A stretch of DNA of 64,000 nt from Symsagittifera roscoffensis. Taxonomy: Eukaryota; Xenacoelomorpha; Acoela; Convolutidae. The translations under genes were made by a program, and so were the position numbers. The stretch lies in the NCBI RefSeq assembly GCF_963678635.1, contig NC_087063.1:70207617-70271616 (forward strand), in the 5' to 3' direction. Positions 61,565 to 64,000 of this stretch are shown here, piece after piece. Each line of letters opens with the position of its first letter. The first letter of the stretch is position 1. The notes beneath the pieces were generated by a model. The model saw only the letters and a program-made list of their open reading frames with translations. It did not search any database and was not told the DNA's origin.

Positions 61565-64000
61565 TCACTCAGGACTTTGCTCCCGTACGCTATCTATTGG
61601 TCTCAAGACTGTCTTCCCATTCCATTCTTGTTCTTGGTGGAGAATCCCAGAAATCGCGACTACCGACGCATCCGTGTCCAGCACGTACATCCCTTTCTCA
61701 GTCGGCATACCCAGTACTGGTGCCTCACATAGCTCTTTCTTTATCCTCTGGAATGACTCTTCTGCTGCGTTGTTCCACGTGAATTTCTTGCCCTTGTGTC
61801 TCATTAATTGTTGCATCGGGTATACCTTGTCTGCATAGCCTTTGATGAACTCTCTATAATAGTTAGCGAAACCCAGGAAGCTCATCAACTGGTGCTCTGT
61901 CTTCGGTGATTTCCAGGTCAGGACTGCTTCCACGGCGTCCGTATCAGGTCTGATGCCGTGCTTGTCTACCATCCTGCCCAAGTATTTTATTGAGTCCTTG
62001 AGTATCTCGCACTTTAATGGTTTACACTTTAGCCCCGACCTCTTCATGCATGCAAACACTTCGTCTATTCTCTCAATGTGGTCTTCCAGTGTTGGCGTCG
62101 CTATTACCACGTCATCCACGTAGCACATTACCAGGTTGCCATACTTCTTCGTTACGCCTATCAGCGCGTGTGCCATCAACCGCTGAAACGTGGCTGTGGC
62201 ATTGCAAAGTCCAAACGGCATCCGTTTCCATTGAAACAGACCCAACTCGCAGGCAAACCCTGTCTTGTCCCTGTCCTGCTTCCTTAGTGGTACTTGCCAA
62301 AAGGCCGAGCCTAAATCAAGAGTCGTAAAAAATTTTGCATCACCTAACTTCGAGAGGCTCTCATCAATCCTAGGTATGGGATAGGCATCCTTCACCGTGA
62401 CGGAGTTCAGGTATCGAAAGTCACAACAAAACCTCAAATGGTCGCCTTTCTTTTTGGCCATCACTACTCCCCACGCCCACGGTGACTTGGATGGTTCTAT
62501 CATGTCATACTCTAGTAACGTCTCGATCTCTTTTCTACACGCGTCCGATTTGTGTGGGGTCATGCGCCTCGCCCCCTCCCTGTGTGGTACCGCGTTTTCC
62601 TCAAGTTCTATTTCATGCTCAACGAAATTACAACACCCGCTATCCGCCTTATGCCTCGAAAAAACTTCCTCGTTCCGCTCTAGTACGTCCTTGATGGCTT
62701 CGAGCTGTTCATCTTTCAGTTTGCCCCTCAAATGTTCAATCTCCGGCAGGACCGGTTTTTCATTTTGCATTTCATCTAGTGTGGGTCGCTCTGGAAAGTT
62801 CGAACAGCTCGAAAGACCATCATCCGTTTCTGACTTAAGTGATTTAATAAGACCTGAAGAATCTTTTATTTTCTGCAATCGTCTCAAGATACAAATTTTG
62901 TCCCTGTGATTGGGACATTCAACAACTTCATTTTGTTTTGAGTTCTCAATTTTTTCATATCGAGTTTTAACCGGTAAAGCATATCCCAGTTTCCTCCCTC
63001 TCTGTATCGTGATCGGTATATCAAGGGTATTCAACAAGACACTGACACAGAGGCCGCTCTTCGTTATCGAAAATGATCTTCCTAAAACAGCAGCACTTTG
63101 ACTATTAGGATTCGGAACTATGCACACTTGCTTGTTGTCACTTAGTTCATTGTAATTTTTCATCCTCAAACTTACGATTGCCGCTTCATTAGCTTTTAGC
63201 CTCACCCTCCTACTCAAGAATACCGGTGCTTTGTTTTCATTTGCCATTATTAAATTTACCGGTTTGATTGCGTACCTCCTATCCGGGTTCCGTATCCTGA
63301 ACATTGCGTTATTTAGATCAATCGTTACGTCGAAATTCCTGATGAAGTCTCTGCCCAAAATGAATTGGTCAGATTCATCTAGGTTTTCTACCACGATAAA
63401 GTTCATCCACAGGTTACGTTCCCCCAAATTGAGGGCTATTATCGGCGTCCTGCCCAGCACCCGAAGGGCCCCTTTGTTTGCAGCCGACAGCCGTATTCTC
63501 GAGTCTATCAAGTCACCTTTGTCAAAGCCCATTCTCTCCCAAGTTTCGATTGGTATGACGCTCAAGACTGCTCCCGTGTCAAGCAACCCACGCAACTGAG
63601 TCTTTTTGCCACTTATATCCAGCACGTGCCCTGTCACATCTGCCTCCGTCCCGATGTGCATTGCATCTTCTTCAAGCATGGCGCAGTGTCCAATCGATCT
63701 CACTTTCAATTCTTCTTTCCCTACGTAGATTTGTCCAATTAGGTCTTCGTCACATGTTATCATCGTCTTGGTATAGATGTTAATCCCATCTATATTTAGC
63801 ATCACCTCGTGTAGACCATAAGCTTCAGTATATCTGCTATCAACACGTACCGACTTGCTGCCCCCTCTCATGAGTAGTGCTCTCAAGGCTCTAGAAGTCG
63901 TTTGTGGGCTTATACAGCTCAAATAATCTGCGTACACGTCAATGTGCATTATCGTCTGGTCGCTCGGTTCGCTCAAGTTTCTGGTTACCTCGTGGCCGCC
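61565..64000 (-). CDS. Element B gag-pol, protease, RT and RNase H start; open at window edge
   Basis: The frame is open from the window edge, so the start is outside; the leftmost in-window start codon is only a TTG, and the first ATG comes nine codons later. Counting from the TTG at 63,976, a retropepsin has LLDTGAVLSV (Asp133) and ILGRDF (~207-212). After a ~230-residue connector with LSSCSNFPERP, RT shows FRYLN (~520), LDLGSAFWQ (~553) and CYVDDVV with the two catalytic Asp at 621-622. RNase H begins with LDTDASVVAISGILHQ (~766). The frame then ends after RPI because of a 4-bp duplication. The product matures into protease and reverse transcriptase. Compared with element A the protease and the YVDD palm are intact. 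Confidence 0.85.
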   Translation of the reverse strand, partial: GGHEVTRNLSEPSDQTIMHIDVYADYLSCISPQTTSRALRALLMRGGSKSVRVDSRYTEAYGLHEVMLNIDGINIYTKTMITCDEDLIGQIYVGKEELKVRSIGHCAMLEEDAMHIGTEADVTGHVLDISGKKTQLRGLLDTGAVLSVIPIETWERMGFDKGDLIDSRIRLSAANKGALRVLGRTPIIALNLGERNLWMNFIVVENLDESDQFILGRDFIRNFDVTIDLNNAMFRIRNPDRRYAIKPVNLIMANENKAPVFLSRRVRLKANEAAIVSLRMKNYNELSDNKQVCIVPNPNSQSAAVLGRSFSITKSGLCVSVLLNTLDIPITIQRGRKLGYALPVKTRYEKIENSKQNEVVECPNHRDKICILRRLQKIKDSSGLIKSLKSETDDGLSSCSNFPERPTLDEMQNEKPVLPEIEHLRGKLKDEQLEAIKDVLERNEEVFSRHKADSGCCNFVEHEIELEENAVPHREGARRMTPHKSDACRKEIETLLEYDMIEPSKSPWAWGVVMAKKKGDHLRFCCDFRYLNSVTVKDAYPIPRIDESLSKLGDAKFFTTLDLGSAFWQVPLRKQDRDKTGFACELGLFQWKRMPFGLCNATATFQRLMAHALIGVTKKYGNLVMCYVDDVVIATPTLEDHIERIDEVFACMKRSGLKCKPLKCEILKDSIKYLGRMVDKHGIRPDTDAVEAVLTWKSPKTEHQLMSFLGFANYYREFIKGYADKVYPMQQLMRHKGKKFTWNNAAEESFQRIKKELCEAPVLGMPTEKGMYVLDTDASVVAISGILHQEQEWNGKTVLRPIDSVREQSPE
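61590..61597 (-). other. 4-bp tandem duplication breaking RNase H in element B
   Basis: The plus strand reads CTATCTAT; in sense ATAGATAG. Removing one ATAG would align the reading with the RNase H frame that continues at 61,557. It looks like a replication slip or reverse-transcription error that inactivates pol. Confidence 0.8.

Larger units (their letters stand above)
47686..64000 (-). mobile_element. Element B: large Ty3/gypsy-like retrotransposon, 5' end outside window
   Basis: In the sense direction (right to left) it has protease, RT, RNase H start (64,000-61,565), RNase H end, linker, DD35E integrase, GPF module and macro-like domain (61,557-57,739), a ~500-bp gap with a splice acceptor, the giant 3' gene in two in-frame halves (57,231-50,302 and 50,289-48,346), a polypurine tract and a 614-bp 3' LTR. 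Gag, primer binding site and 5' LTR lie beyond 64,000. More than 16 kb is visible, far longer than the usual 5-10 kb of the family. Only two coding lesions were seen: a 4-bp duplication in RNase H and an amber codon in the 3' gene. It is therefore much younger than element A. Confidence 0.85.

Overview
The window looks like nuclear DNA of an invertebrate animal. It has an AT-rich, homopolymer-rich background with no intact host gene, and it carries animal-type retroelements: a CR1/L2-like LINE with a PHD finger and APE endonuclease, and two families of very long Ty3/gypsy-like elements. Splice acceptors ending in TTTTCAG or TTTTCTAG fit this. I cannot fix the phylum. No rRNA, tRNA, CRISPR array or bacterial-type operon was seen.

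Layout. 1-12,000 is AT-rich and almost featureless, apart from compact repeats near 7.0 kb and a decayed coding stretch at 8.3 kb. 12.0-16.6 kb holds an inverted repeat and a degenerate plus-strand LINE. 16.6-37.7 kb holds a broken, rearranged minus-strand Ty3/gypsy-like element, here called A. Its gag-pol part is tandemly duplicated, it contains an ~800-bp palindrome, and its 3' gene carries a chimeric insertion. 37.5-47.7 kb is a near-identical 3.4-kb tandem triplication; each unit has the start of element A gag, its upstream leader, a truncated LINE tail and ~1.4 kb of unassigned sequence. 47.7-64.0 kb is the 3' part of a much better preserved minus-strand element, B. In plus coordinates it has a 614-bp 3' LTR, then the two halves of a giant 3' ORF, then pol. 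Its gag and 5' LTR lie beyond the window.

The main discovery is the gene content of A and B. Both carry normal protease (lost in A), RT, RNase H and DD35E integrase modules. The pol C-terminus then ends in what reads as a macro (ADP-ribose-binding) domain. Downstream, where retroviruses carry env, sits an unrelated gene that is ~2,960 codons long once an in-frame amber codon is ignored. It has a coiled coil, an SGNH/GDSL hydrolase domain with an apparently complete catalytic triad, a second degenerate SGNH-like domain, a conserved CX4HXCX4C motif and a possible SUMO-interacting motif. The same architecture occurs in the clearly diverged element A, so it is a conserved lineage feature. A splice acceptor just upstream of this gene in both families suggests expression from a spliced subgenomic RNA. 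A 9-nt motif (TCCGGGGAG in the element sense) occurs 11 times, always in element orientation, in two reading frames and in LTR sequence.
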